From Corynebacterium sp. MSK297 (GTDB lineage: Bacteria; Actinomycetota; Actinomycetes; Mycobacteriales; Mycobacteriaceae), in the NCBI RefSeq assembly GCF_030232885.1, contig NZ_JASPGD010000001.1, positions 357,701 through 421,700 of the forward strand: a DNA stretch of 64,000 nucleotides, given 5' to 3'. The position numbers and the translations under genes are program-made. The notes under the pieces are model-generated. The model did not search any database. It had not been told where the DNA came from and worked only from the letters and a program-made list of their open reading frames with translations. The stretch's first letter is position 1; each line of letters starts with the position of its first letter. This document shows, piece by piece, positions 10,911 through 19,841 of this stretch.

Positions 10911-11531
10911 CTACTGAACGAGATAAATAACGATAAAGACGCCAATCCAGATGACGTCAACGAAGTGCCAGTAATACGAGACTGCCATCGCTGCGGTTGC
11001 CTGAGCGGGGGTGAATTTTGACTTCCAAACCCTAGCCAGAACAATGGCGAAAGCAATAAGACCTGCAGTCACGTGAAGCATATGGAAACCGGTGATAATG
11101 AAGAACACCGACCCAAACACACTTGCCTGAATGGTCACGCCATGCGAGATCATCTCGTAGTACTCGAACGCGACCATGCCCAAGAACACAACGCCCAGGG
11201 CAATAGTGACGGTGTACCACAAGCGGAGCTTGAACACATCGCCTTTTTCGGCCGCGAATACGCCGAACTGCGAAGTAACGGACGAGGTAATAAGGATGGC
11301 TGTAATGATCGCGCCATAAATCACATTAAGGTGATGGGTTTGCTCACTCCAGTCTCCCGCTTGTCCGTTAGCTCGCGATGTAAACCACATCGCAAACAAT
11401 CCGGCGAAGAACATCAATTCCTGCGACAGGAACACAATCGTGCCGACACTGACCATATTGGGCCGGTTCAGCGACACGACACGTTGTGGTGCTGTCATTC
11501 CTGGGTTAGTTACTGCGCTCGTCACGTTCAT
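10911..11531 (-). CDS. ctaE: cytochrome c oxidase subunit III
   Basis: A 206-residue integral membrane subunit of the aa3-type oxidase with five predicted helices. It carries family stretches FLSQELMFFAGLFAMW near residue 33 and SYYWHFVDVIWIGVF near the C-terminus. The chosen ATG (11531) has an AAAGGA site 10 bases upstream and matches the known N-terminus of the C. glutamicum protein; an upstream ATG at 11573 would add 14 unsupported residues. It is the first gene of the ctaE-qcrCAB operon. Confidence 0.96.
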   Translation of the reverse strand: MNVTSAVTNPGMTAPQRVVSLNRPNMVSVGTIVFLSQELMFFAGLFAMWFTSRANGQAGDWSEQTHHLNVIYGAIITAILITSSVTSQFGVFAAEKGDVFKLRLWYTVTIALGVVFLGMVAFEYYEMISHGVTIQASVFGSVFFIITGFHMLHVTAGLIAFAIVLARVWKSKFTPAQATAAMAVSYYWHFVDVIWIGVFIVIYLVQ

Positions 11532-12058
11532 TAGTATGCACCGTCCTTTCCTGAATTTCATCTTAGTTCCCACCCATTTTCCCAGGTCACATTAAGCCAA
11601 CACCCCAGCTTCCCGGTCAACGGGGGTAGCTAAAATACCCATGAGAATCAGGGAACTTTTTCTTGTTTTTTCCGACTACCTCTATTGGCAGGTCACCGGG
11701 CAATTATCCTCCGCTAAACACGCAGCGTTAGTGGGAGCGGGATTCACACATAACTCAAATCGGGGGTAAGGCGTCACCATTCCACCCCCATAAAGTGCCG
11801 TAACTCACAGCGGGAAAACCACCCAAAATCCCCTGTTCAAACTTTTGTATGCCCCTAAAATTGCGGGAACTTATTCATGATTAAAATCTACCGGAACTCC
11901 CAATGTCGTTTCGTCACTATACGAAAACTGGTCGACGGAGAACACAACAGCTTGCCAGTTAATTAATATGTTATATTGCAGACAGCAAAGGCGCCCCTCC
12001 CATTCCCATTGCGGAACAGTTGGGGCGCTTAGATTAATGCTGCTAAAGCACTGTCATA
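11532..12058. other. intergenic region between ctaF and ctaE
   Basis: About 530 bases with no convincing gene. It should contain the promoter of the ctaE-qcrCAB operon on the minus strand and, at its right end, the terminator of ctaC-ctaF. A 42-codon plus-strand frame begins at 11641 but has no ribosome-binding site and no recognisable features. Confidence 0.55.
11989..12030 (-). terminator. likely terminator downstream of ctaF
   Basis: A GC-rich 9-bp stem (11989-11997 with 12022-12030) with a long loop, 29 bases after the ctaF stop. The T-tract on the minus strand is short, so strength is uncertain. Confidence 0.55.
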
Positions 12059-12490
12059 CTAGTGCTTTTCCTTTGGCAGGCCATATTGCAGGCTCAACAT
12101 AGTGCAAGCCCAGATCAACATGACGCCACCAACCAGAATCAGCCAATAGTACATGAAAATCACGCCAAGGCCGAAAACGAAGATGGAAATAGACATCCAG
12201 AATGGCCACATCGAGCCTGGCGAGAAGAAACCAAGAATGCCGGCGGAATCGGAAATCTCTGCTTCTTCCCAGTCTTCCGGCAACACGTCAGCTCGTGATT
12301 CAGTCAAGTGCAGATAGACACCAAGCATGATGGCCATCAGCGCAGCCAACAGCAGCGGGACGCCACCTGCCCAATCGTATCGGTGCACCCAGGCGTCGTC
12401 TTCGATCCACACGGTGCCGAAGACGTAGACCACTCCGGAGATTCCGAGGAAGACGGCGATTGCGTAGAACAGTTTCGCACTAGCGCGCAT
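12059..12490 (-). CDS. ctaF: cytochrome c oxidase subunit IV (actinobacterial CtaF)
   Basis: A 143-residue small oxidase subunit specific to actinobacteria, with four hydrophobic helices: two N-terminal (about 5-25, 39-58) and two C-terminal (about 88-110, 113-132). A short soluble segment with LPEDWEEAEISD lies between the pairs. The start ATG has an AAGGAG site 8 bases upstream. It lies 20 bases downstream of ctaC on the same strand and is most likely cotranscribed with it. The family match is clear from sequence and position. Confidence 0.95.
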   Translation of the reverse strand: MRASAKLFYAIAVFLGISGVVYVFGTVWIEDDAWVHRYDWAGGVPLLLAALMAIMLGVYLHLTESRADVLPEDWEEAEISDSAGILGFFSPGSMWPFWMSISIFVFGLGVIFMYYWLILVGGVMLIWACTMLSLQYGLPKEKH

Positions 12491-12510
12491 GTCTGTATTC
12501 TCCTTTTATT

Positions 12511-13602
12511 TTACAGAGCGGTATTTGGATCCGCAGCGTTATCGCCATCGGCGGTTTCACGAGCGGAATTGAATGGCTTGGTTGAGGTGGCGTAAGGGGC
12601 TTCACCGATCGATGCCAGAGCCTCTGAGTTAGGAGCATCCGGGTTTGCGAGGCGGAACTCCATGTAGTCAGCGAACTTCTCCGGAGATACCGCACGAATT
12701 TCGAAGTTCATCATCGCGTGGTAAGTACCGCACATTTCGGCGCAGCGTCCAACAAAGGCACCTTCTTCTTGAATTTCTTCAATTTGGAATGCGCGCTCCT
12801 GCTGGTTGTTTTCTGGGTGTGAGTACACATCGCGTTTGAAGAGGAACTCTGGTACCCAGAACGAGTGGGACACGTCGCCGGAAGCCAGACGGAATTCGAT
12901 TGCGGTGTTGGTAGGCAGAACCAACACTGGAATCTCATCCGTAGTACCCAACGTCTCGATCTCGTTGTAGTTCAGGTACGAATTGTCTCCGCTAGAACGA
13001 CCATGAACTGGGTTAGCATTGTCCATATCCTCAGGGTCGTGCTTCGATTTTTCAGCAATCGCGGTGCGCTCTTCATCTTGACCGTCGTAGTCCTGGCCGT
13101 TTGGCGTGAAGTTTCCGCCAACTTCGGCGTAGCCAAACTTCCAGTTCCATTGGAAGGCCGTAACGTCTACCGCGACCTCAGGCTCTTTATCGTTTGCGAC
13201 AACCTTCTGCTGCACCTGAACCGTAAAGAAGAACAGAGCCATAACGATGATGACTGGAATAATCGTCAAAACTAGTTCGACCGGAACGTTGTACTGCAGC
13301 TGTCGTGGGAACTCCCCCCGACCTTTCTTTTTGGCGCGCTTAGCACTCCAACGGAAAATAGCCGTCAGGAACAACGCCCACATGATAATTCCGATAAACC
13401 AGGCCAGTACCCAGATCCAGATCCAGAAGTTGAACATGGAGTTCGCCTCTGGGGTGACTCCCTCTGGCCAACCCATGTGCAGGAAATTTGAAGCCGCAGC
13501 TGGCGGCTCGACGTCACAAGCGGCCAAACCGACCGTTGCGAGACCTAAGACGCCACCAAGACCTAATTTCCGGCGCAAGCTGCGTTCATTACGCTGTCCC
13601 AC
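12511..13602 (-). CDS. ctaC: cytochrome c oxidase subunit II, CuA-containing lipoprotein
   Basis: A 363-residue subunit that receives electrons through its CuA centre. CuA ligands are visible: H246 (SHSFWV) and C287, E289, C291, H295, M298 in CAEMCGTYHAMM. Two transmembrane helices precede this domain. The N-terminus has a lipoprotein-type signal ending GLAAC (C29), so it is probably lipidated. An insertion of about 60 charged residues before the CuA fold matches the corynebacterial subunit. The start is GTG at 13602 with an AAGAAAGG site; longer frames upstream are not supported. It is transcribed divergently from ltsA and heads ctaC-ctaF. Confidence 0.97.
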   Translation of the reverse strand: MGQRNERSLRRKLGLGGVLGLATVGLAACDVEPPAAASNFLHMGWPEGVTPEANSMFNFWIWIWVLAWFIGIIMWALFLTAIFRWSAKRAKKKGRGEFPRQLQYNVPVELVLTIIPVIIVMALFFFTVQVQQKVVANDKEPEVAVDVTAFQWNWKFGYAEVGGNFTPNGQDYDGQDEERTAIAEKSKHDPEDMDNANPVHGRSSGDNSYLNYNEIETLGTTDEIPVLVLPTNTAIEFRLASGDVSHSFWVPEFLFKRDVYSHPENNQQERAFQIEEIQEEGAFVGRCAEMCGTYHAMMNFEIRAVSPEKFADYMEFRLANPDAPNSEALASIGEAPYATSTKPFNSARETADGDNAADPNTAL

Positions 13603-14023
13603 GTGTGTTCTGCCTTTCTTTGCACACAATTGTCTGCCTACTGTTATAAGCATTCCTATGTAAGCAGCATAACTCAAATGCGCCGGATTCTTATCAGTTT
13701 CGCAGCAGGCTAACTCCAGCAAACTCGCTAACCTTATGCAGGGATAGCTTCATTGCACTCACCTACGGGGTATGCGCTGCACAATGGGTACCTTTTAGGC
13801 AGCCCTAGACAGCGCACTCTACCCGTTTTGAGATTTCTTATAACCCAGTTCACACGAAAAGAGCTCGGTATCAACCCAAAGTTTCACTCACTTTGAGGTA
13901 AACGGATAAGCCCATGGCGATTGCACGCGCCTTCGTAGCAACTTTCCCCGAATGATTAACCGCTTAATCCCTGTGGGCCGTAAAGTAGTCGGGGCACTAC
14001 ACCACCCAGAGGAGAAATTAACA
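13603..14023. other. divergent promoter region between ctaC and ltsA
   Basis: About 420 bases without a gene. It separates the divergent ctaC and ltsA genes and must hold both promoters. I see no strong palindrome or known RNA element in it. Confidence 0.5.
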
Positions 14024-15946
14024 ATGTGTGGACTTCTCGCTATGTTGACGGCGCGTGGCGACGCTACTTCTTACGTCTCTGCAATGGAGGATGCGCTTCC
14101 TTGCATGCGTCACCGCGGCCCCGATGCCGCAGGAACGTGGAATGATGATCATGCGGTGCTCGGATTTAATCGTCTTTCGATTATTGATTTAGAGCATTCT
14201 CATCAACCACTCCGTTGGGGCCCAGAAGACGAGCCAGAGCGATACGCTATGACCTTTAACGGTGAAATCTACAACTACGTAGAATTGCGTGCAGAGCTGG
14301 AGGAGGCGGGGTATAGCTTCAATACCTCCGGTGATGGAGAACCCATTGTGGTCGGTTTCCATCATTGGGGCCCAGCCGTTGTAGAACACCTTCGCGGCAT
14401 GTTCGCCATCGCTATCTGGGATACACGAAGCCAGCAGATGTTCGTGGCGCGGGACCAATTCGGTATCAAGCCATTGTTCTACGCAACGACGCCCGCAGGC
14501 ACGGTCTTTGCGTCAGAAAAGAAATCCATTCTGGAGCTTGCTGACGCCATCGGTCTAGGTCTGGATCTTGACCGTAGAGCAATTGAGCACTACGTCGACT
14601 TACAATACGTGCCGGAACCTGAATCCCTGCACGCTAATATCCGGCGTCTAGAGTCTGGTTGCACCGCTGTTATATCGCCGGCTGGCGAGGTAGACGCTGA
14701 GCGTTATTTCCGTCCACGCTTCCGCACCAAGCCTGTTCCCGCAGGACAGGAACAGCAATTATTTGATCGCATCGCGCATGCGCTCGAGGATTCCGTCGAA
14801 AAGCATATGCGGGCCGACGTTACGGTTGGTTCTTTCCTGTCCGGTGGCATCGATTCCACGGCAATCGCTGCGTTAGCAAAACGCCACAACCCTAACTTGC
14901 TGACGTTCACCACTGGTTTTGAACGCGAGGGTTATTCAGAAGTCGATGTCGCTGCGGAATCCGCAGAGGCCATCGGTGCAGAGCACATTGTCAAAGTGGT
15001 CAGCCCAGAAGAATACGCCGACGCTATTCCGAAGATCATGTGGTATTTGGATGATCCCGTTGCTGACCCATCGCTAGTCCCGTTGCACTTCGTCGCCGCC
15101 GAAGCTCGCAAACACGTCAAGGTTGTGCTTTCAGGTGAGGGAGCTGACGAACTCTTTGGCGGCTACACCATCTACAAGGAACCACTTTCTCTCGCACCGT
15201 TTGAGAAAGTCCCAGGACCGTTGCGTCGTGGACTGGGCGTCCTATCCCGCGTTTTGCCCGATGGCATCAAGGGTAAGTCTCTGCTCGAACGAGGTTCGAT
15301 GACTATGGAAGAGCGTTATTACGGCAACGCGCGTTCCTTCAATTTCGAACAGATGCAGCGAGTCATCCCTTGGGCACGAAAAGATTGGGATCACCGCGAT
15401 GTCACGAAGGATATCTACACACAATCAGAAGATATGGATCCGGTCGCGCGAATGCAGCACCTGGATTTATTTACCTGGATGCGCGGCGACATCCTAGTGA
15501 AGGCCGACAAGATCAACATGGCGAATTCGCTTGAGCTACGCGTGCCTTTTTTGGATAAAGAAGTTTTCCGCGTAGCCGAGACCATCCCGCACCAGCTCAA
15601 GATCAGTCACGGCACAACGAAATATGCGTTGCGTAAAGCCATGGAACAGATTGTTCCCCCACACGTTTTGCACCGCAAGAAACTCGGCTTCCCGGTTCCG
15701 ATGCGGCATTGGTTGGCCGGAGACGAACTGCACGGTTGGGCGCAAGACCACATCAAAGCTTCGCACACTGACGATATCTTCGACAAAAACGCCGTCCTGG
15801 ATATGCTGCACGAACACCGCGCTGGCCAATCTGACCACTCCCGACGTTTGTGGACAGTATTGGCGTTCATGATTTGGCACGGCATTTTCGTCGAAAAGCG
15901 CATTGACCCAGAAATCGAACAGCGCGACTACCCAGTGCGGCTATAA
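14024..15946 (+). CDS. ltsA: glutamine-dependent asparagine synthetase-type amidotransferase LtsA
   Basis: A 640-residue class II glutamine amidotransferase with an AsnB-type ATP-dependent synthetase domain. The nucleophile is C2 right after the start Met (MCGLLAM), and the ATP PP-loop SGGIDS lies at about 273-278. In C. glutamicum the orthologue LtsA is needed for lysozyme resistance and normal cell-wall structure and is thought to amidate peptidoglycan diaminopimelate, so this is probably a wall-modifying enzyme rather than only an asparagine maker. The start at 14024 has an AGAGGAG site 9 bases upstream and places Cys second, as the mechanism requires; a longer upstream frame is rejected for that reason. 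Confidence 0.95.
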   Translation: MCGLLAMLTARGDATSYVSAMEDALPCMRHRGPDAAGTWNDDHAVLGFNRLSIIDLEHSHQPLRWGPEDEPERYAMTFNGEIYNYVELRAELEEAGYSFNTSGDGEPIVVGFHHWGPAVVEHLRGMFAIAIWDTRSQQMFVARDQFGIKPLFYATTPAGTVFASEKKSILELADAIGLGLDLDRRAIEHYVDLQYVPEPESLHANIRRLESGCTAVISPAGEVDAERYFRPRFRTKPVPAGQEQQLFDRIAHALEDSVEKHMRADVTVGSFLSGGIDSTAIAALAKRHNPNLLTFTTGFEREGYSEVDVAAESAEAIGAEHIVKVVSPEEYADAIPKIMWYLDDPVADPSLVPLHFVAAEARKHVKVVLSGEGADELFGGYTIYKEPLSLAPFEKVPGPLRRGLGVLSRVLPDGIKGKSLLERGSMTMEERYYGNARSFNFEQMQRVIPWARKDWDHRDVTKDIYTQSEDMDPVARMQHLDLFTWMRGDILVKADKINMANSLELRVPFLDKEVFRVAETIPHQLKISHGTTKYALRKAMEQIVPPHVLHRKKLGFPVPMRHWLAGDELHGWAQDHIKASHTDDIFDKNAVLDMLHEHRAGQSDHSRRLWTVLAFMIWHGIFVEKRIDPEIEQRDYPVRL

Positions 15947-16293
15947 CCGTCAACGTAGATGCCGGACTAACCCCCTCTCACTGGCCAAGCATCCACGTCG
16001 GCTAACCCCGGTGAATGGGTTTACGCCCGCACTCTAGCTGGGGCACTAGCTCCGCAAGAGTTTTTCATACACGATTGCGTGGGTCAGACGATTCGGGCAT
16101 CATCCGTAAGCACTACACGCCAAAAGCCCCTGAATCCGCAAATTACTCCGGGATTCAGGGGCTTCTAGCATTTCTCAACTCAGTCACCAGCGTCTAGCTA
16201 GGCTCATCGTTGTCGCAATAGCTAGGTGGCCACAGCGATTAGAAGGGCACAAAACTCGGTGCTCAACTGTGTCTGGATTTAGATGCGCTTGGG
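15947..16293. other. intergenic region between ltsA and erpA
   Basis: About 350 bases between convergent genes. It contains one strong terminator hairpin (16124-16164) and no believable gene. Confidence 0.6.
16124..16164 (+). terminator. rho-independent terminator downstream of ltsA
   Basis: A near-perfect 15-bp stem (16124-16138 with 16150-16164) rich in G and C, with a loop of about 11 bases, in the gap between convergent ltsA and erpA. It could serve both strands. Confidence 0.8.
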
Positions 16294-16638
16294 TTAGTTG
16301 AACGAGTCGCCACAAGCGCAGGAGCCACCAGCATTCGGGTTATCGATGGTAAAGCCTTGCTGCTCGATTGTGTCGGCAAAGTCAATCTTCGCGCCCATCA
16401 AGTACGGCACCGACATCTTGTCGACGACTAAGTTAATGCCACCGACTTCATCGATCTTATCGCCGTCGAGTTCGCGGTCATCAAAATACAGTTGGTAGCG
16501 CAGGCCTGCACAGCCACCTGGCTGCACTGCGATGCGCAGGGACAGGTCTGTGCGGCCTTCCTGCTCCAGCAAAGACTTAGCTTTTTCAGCCGCGGCGTCG
16601 GTGAGGATCACGCCGGTCGACGAAGTAGGGGCGGTCAT
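16294..16638 (-). CDS. erpA: HesB/IscA-type iron-sulfur cluster insertion protein
   Basis: A 114-residue A-type carrier that delivers Fe-S clusters to target proteins. The three ligand cysteines are C43 (GGCAG), C107 and C109 (SCACG) at the standard positions. The start has an AAGGAG site. It is a single gene, divergent from the DUF3043 gene. Targets in this window that need Fe-S clusters include LipA and the Rieske protein, but that link is inference. Confidence 0.93.
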   Translation of the reverse strand: MTAPTSSTGVILTDAAAEKAKSLLEQEGRTDLSLRIAVQPGGCAGLRYQLYFDDRELDGDKIDEVGGINLVVDKMSVPYLMGAKIDFADTIEQQGFTIDNPNAGGSCACGDSFN

Positions 16639-16754
16639 AATAGTTCTCCTTCATGGTGAACGCTTGTTTTGCAGTTAGTCTACTCCCCTTTTTCCGATGC
16701 CGAAACCCGCCATAAATTACTCCATGTTCATTGTTGTTACTGGCTGGCAGGTTG

Positions 16755-16760
16755 TACGCT
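16755..16760 (+). promoter_or_regulatory. possible -10 element, DUF3043 gene
   Basis: TACGCT ending 8 bases before the GTG start at 16769; fits a leaderless mRNA. Confidence 0.35.
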
Positions 16761-16768
16761 GTAAAACT

Positions 16769-17554
16769 GTGAAACTACCGTGGCAAAAACCTCAGCAGAA
16801 TGAATCCAGCGATTCCGCCAACTCCGCTTCCAGCACGGACGGTGCCGGTTCGTATGATCAGGATGGATCAGCTCGGTCCAACTCAAGCCAGCCTGACTCA
16901 CCCCGGCCTGAGTCAGCCGAGTTTGGAGCACGCCAATCTGAACAACAGGATTTGCCCAAGGGATATACCCCGAAGAAGAACAAACCCACTCCTTCCCGCA
17001 AGGAGCAGGAAATTCGGCGCGGGGTAAGGCGCGACCCCAACGGTGCGTCACCTGCACAAGCTCGGCAACGTCGCAAAGAATTAAAGAAGTCCATGTCCAA
17101 ACAGGAATGGAAAGACTACAAACGCGAAGAACGCCAAGAAAACATGCGTCGCCGCAAAGAACAACAGGAACGTATGGATGCTGGCGATGAGCGTTATCTC
17201 TTGGCCCGCGATATCGGCCCGGTTCGCCGCTACGTACGCGACTGGGTGGACTCGCGCGCGTTTTTAACCAACTGGGTCATGCTTATTGCCCTTATTATTT
17301 TAGGGGCGACGCTGTTGGGAGGAATCAACCCGTACGTTGCAAATATCATCTCGCTGATCGGCATGGTCGTCATCGTTATTCTCGCTATCGAGGGCGTCAT
17401 CTTGGGTAAGCGCTGCAATAATGCTGTACGCAAGAAATTCCCCGACACCACCGAAACCGGCCTTCGTTTGGGCTTTTATGCGTATTCGCGTGCTACCCAA
17501 CCACGCAAGTGGCGTTCGCCAAAGCCCCAGGTTGAACGCGGCGCAAAGGTGTAA
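16769..17554 (+). CDS. DUF3043 membrane protein
   Basis: A 261-residue actinobacterial membrane protein of unknown role. The N-terminal third is low-complexity and rich in Ser, Asp, Gln and Pro; it is followed by a strongly basic, probably helical segment (about 80-145) and two adjacent transmembrane helices (about 170-190 and 196-216). The DUF3043 signature runs from the basic stretch through the helices (DIGPVRRYVRDWVDSR). I place the start at GTG 16769 because it gives the expected MKLPW-like N-terminus and a -10 sits just upstream; the open frame extends to 16697. The serine-rich N-terminus contains short near-repeats at DNA level. Confidence 0.8.
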   Translation: MKLPWQKPQQNESSDSANSASSTDGAGSYDQDGSARSNSSQPDSPRPESAEFGARQSEQQDLPKGYTPKKNKPTPSRKEQEIRRGVRRDPNGASPAQARQRRKELKKSMSKQEWKDYKREERQENMRRRKEQQERMDAGDERYLLARDIGPVRRYVRDWVDSRAFLTNWVMLIALIILGATLLGGINPYVANIISLIGMVVIVILAIEGVILGKRCNNAVRKKFPDTTETGLRLGFYAYSRATQPRKWRSPKPQVERGAKV

Positions 17555-17593
17555 AGTAACTGTTTAAAAGCACGGCAACGAGGTAGCTGCACA

Positions 17594-18619
17594 ATGGTTT
17601 TTGACGCAGAGTTTGCACGTCCCGCTGAGGTGGATGCGCAAGCCGCAACCGCAGTCATCGCCGCAATGTCGTCGACTGCGCGGGGGCGAAGTTTCGGTCG
17701 GCTTACCGACGCTGCGGCGTTCATGGCCGCCTGCCAGGGCAAAGTACCAGCTGAGCCGTTGCGCCAGCCGCGGGTCGTAATCTTTTACGGCCACGAGGAC
17801 GGCAATGCTGACGCAGCTAATGACATCGCTGCGGGTTCTGCGCCGGTCGCCACACTGGCGCGCACGCACGGAGCAGGGGTTCGCGTCGAAGAAATCCCCA
17901 CCGATGATTCTGCATTGCAGTTCGGCAGCGCCATTGCCGATTCCGAAATCGATGCCGGAGCAGATTTATTAATCCCCGGCGAACTGGGCGAAGGGTTTTC
18001 TACCGAAGCAGCGGCGCTATTCGGCGCGCTAACGAAAACTGAACCAGTTGCCCTCGCCAGCTTAGATACATCACTGACTACACAACAATGGCAGCGCGAT
18101 GTCGCAGCTATTCGTGATCACATGTTTCGGTGCTGCACCGCCCACGCGGCACCACTGGAACTACTCACTGAATCTGGTACGCCAGCAGCCCAGGCCTTGG
18201 TCGGTTTCATATTGCAGGCAACTACTCGCAGAACGCCTGTACTTATCGACGGCTGCTTCGCCACGGTGTGCGGCTTAATGGCAGAAAAAATCGCTCCCGG
18301 CACGCGAGCATGGTTGTATTCGAGCCAGCTCTCGCCCGAACCGGCGCACATTCTGGCAGTACAGAAACTTGAGCTAACTCCCATGCTGGCATTTGATCTC
18401 AGCACAGGGCAGGGAACCGGTGGTGTGCTTGCCCTTTCGGCTCTTAATGCCGCAATTGAGCTTGTCAGCGACGAAGTGTATGCAATCACCGAGGCGATCA
18501 ACGCACAGAGCGACAGCAACGCCACCAGAGCCACTGAACCCAAGCCCAGAAGCACTGAGTCCAACGCCACAGAGCTCAGCACCGCTGAGCCCAACTCCAG
18601 TGTCGCCAAGGACGCTTAA
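17594..18619 (+). CDS. CobT-like protein, probable catalytically altered phosphoribosyltransferase homologue
   Basis: A 341-residue homologue of nicotinate-nucleotide:dimethylbenzimidazole phosphoribosyltransferase, the enzyme that makes alpha-ribazole phosphate for the lower ligand of cobalamin. Alignable blocks include GELGEGFST (about 129-137), PVLIDGCFATVCGLMA (about 215-230) and the C-terminal GQGTGG (272-277). In active CobT the last motif is GEGxG, whose Glu is the catalytic base; here it is Gln (codon CAG at 18410-18412). The N-terminal ADHG-type region is also shortened. The last 50 residues are a low-complexity Thr/Glu/Ser/Asn tail. No cobU or cobS gene is adjacent. I read it as a divergent or inactive homologue. 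The start has a GAGG site. Confidence 0.75.
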   Translation: MVFDAEFARPAEVDAQAATAVIAAMSSTARGRSFGRLTDAAAFMAACQGKVPAEPLRQPRVVIFYGHEDGNADAANDIAAGSAPVATLARTHGAGVRVEEIPTDDSALQFGSAIADSEIDAGADLLIPGELGEGFSTEAAALFGALTKTEPVALASLDTSLTTQQWQRDVAAIRDHMFRCCTAHAAPLELLTESGTPAAQALVGFILQATTRRTPVLIDGCFATVCGLMAEKIAPGTRAWLYSSQLSPEPAHILAVQKLELTPMLAFDLSTGQGTGGVLALSALNAAIELVSDEVYAITEAINAQSDSNATRATEPKPRSTESNATELSTAEPNSSVAKDA

Positions 18620-19704
18620 GCCAATTTGTGGAGCCAGCCGTGCTCATCAGCAACTTTGCCGCGCTGAATCCCAGTCAGTTTCTCGCGCAGGCGCATGGTG
18701 AGCTCGCCCGATTCCCCACCACCAATGGTGAAAGTATCGCCGTTAGTTTTCACTGTTCCAATAGGGGTAATTACCGCTGCGGTACCACAGGCGAAAGCCT
18801 CAGTCATGGCACCACTGTGCGCGGCTTGCCGCCACTCATCCAAAGTGATGGTTTTTTCCACAATCTCAATGCCCATCTCACGTGCGAGTTGCAGGATCGA
18901 GTCTCGAGTCACTCCCGGCAGAATCGTGCCAGACAACTCCGGAGTCACCAATTTGCCGTCGATGACGAACATGACGTTCATTCCGCCCATTTCTTCGACT
19001 TTATGCTGGTTCGCCGCATCTAAAAAAACCACCTGGTCACAGTCGTGCGCACTTGCTTCTTGTTGCGCCACCAACGATGCGGCATAGTTGCCCGCAAATT
19101 TCGCAGCTCCAGTACCGCCGGGTGCCGCGCGAACATAATCCTCAGAAATCCACACCGACACTGGCTGCACACCGCCTTGGAAATACGCTCCCACCGGGGA
19201 AGCAATAACTAAAAAGCGATAGCTCTGCGACGGGGCTACTCCCAATCCCACCTCGGTGGCAATCAAAAACGGGCGCAAATAAAGCGATCCCTCTCCCCCG
19301 CCAGCTGGTACCCAGTCTTTGTCAACAGCAACGAGTTCTTCCAATGCCTGGACAAACAAATCTTCTGGGATTTCGGGCATTGCCATACGCTGGGCAGAAT
19401 TAGCAATCCGCTGGGCGTTTTTGTCAGGCCGGAAGGTAACAATAGTGTCATCTTTGTGGCGGTAAGCCTTGATTCCTTCAAAAATCGCCTGCCCATAGTG
19501 GAACACGGTGGTTGCCGGGTCCAAGGTCAATGGCGCATATGGTTTGACCTCGAGATTGTGCCAACCCTGTTCAGCGTTCCAGTCCGCAACCACCATGTGG
19601 TCGGTGAATTTTTTTCCAAACGCTGGATTTGCGAGAATTTTCTCGCGCTCCGCTGGCGAGGTCGGGTTTTGGTTGCGGGTTACTGCAAATTCTAAGTCGC
19701 TCAT
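18616..19704 (-). CDS. ilvE: branched-chain amino acid aminotransferase
   Basis: A 362-residue PLP enzyme that interconverts leucine, isoleucine and valine with their 2-oxo acids using 2-oxoglutarate. Family marks are YGQAIFEGIKAYRH near the N-terminus, the PLP lysine in GAAKFAGNYAASL near residue 184, and the MGGMNVMFV and GVTRDSIL stretches. The start is ATG at 19704; a longer frame to 19764 lacks support. Its stop codon overlaps the cobT-like stop on the other strand (both within CTTAAG), so the two genes meet tail to tail with no room for a separate terminator. Confidence 0.95.
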   Translation of the reverse strand: MSDLEFAVTRNQNPTSPAEREKILANPAFGKKFTDHMVVADWNAEQGWHNLEVKPYAPLTLDPATTVFHYGQAIFEGIKAYRHKDDTIVTFRPDKNAQRIANSAQRMAMPEIPEDLFVQALEELVAVDKDWVPAGGGEGSLYLRPFLIATEVGLGVAPSQSYRFLVIASPVGAYFQGGVQPVSVWISEDYVRAAPGGTGAAKFAGNYAASLVAQQEASAHDCDQVVFLDAANQHKVEEMGGMNVMFVIDGKLVTPELSGTILPGVTRDSILQLAREMGIEIVEKTITLDEWRQAAHSGAMTEAFACGTAAVITPIGTVKTNGDTFTIGGGESGELTMRLREKLTGIQRGKVADEHGWLHKLA

Positions 19705-19841
19705 GATAGCTAATGTACCCGTTGCCTCTGCTAAAAGAGATATAGGGCACACAAGCGAAGGCATGTACTGCTAAATCTCGCTAGGCTGGTATGACCTGCA
19801 GGCGATTTGCGCAAGCAACGTATTACGCGAGAAAGGAAAAT

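Noticed and set aside
11641..11769. 42-codon plus-strand frame between ctaF and ctaE
   Set aside because: No ribosome-binding site and no conserved-looking features.
16015..16197. 60-codon frame after ltsA
   Set aside because: It runs through the terminator hairpin and has no family.
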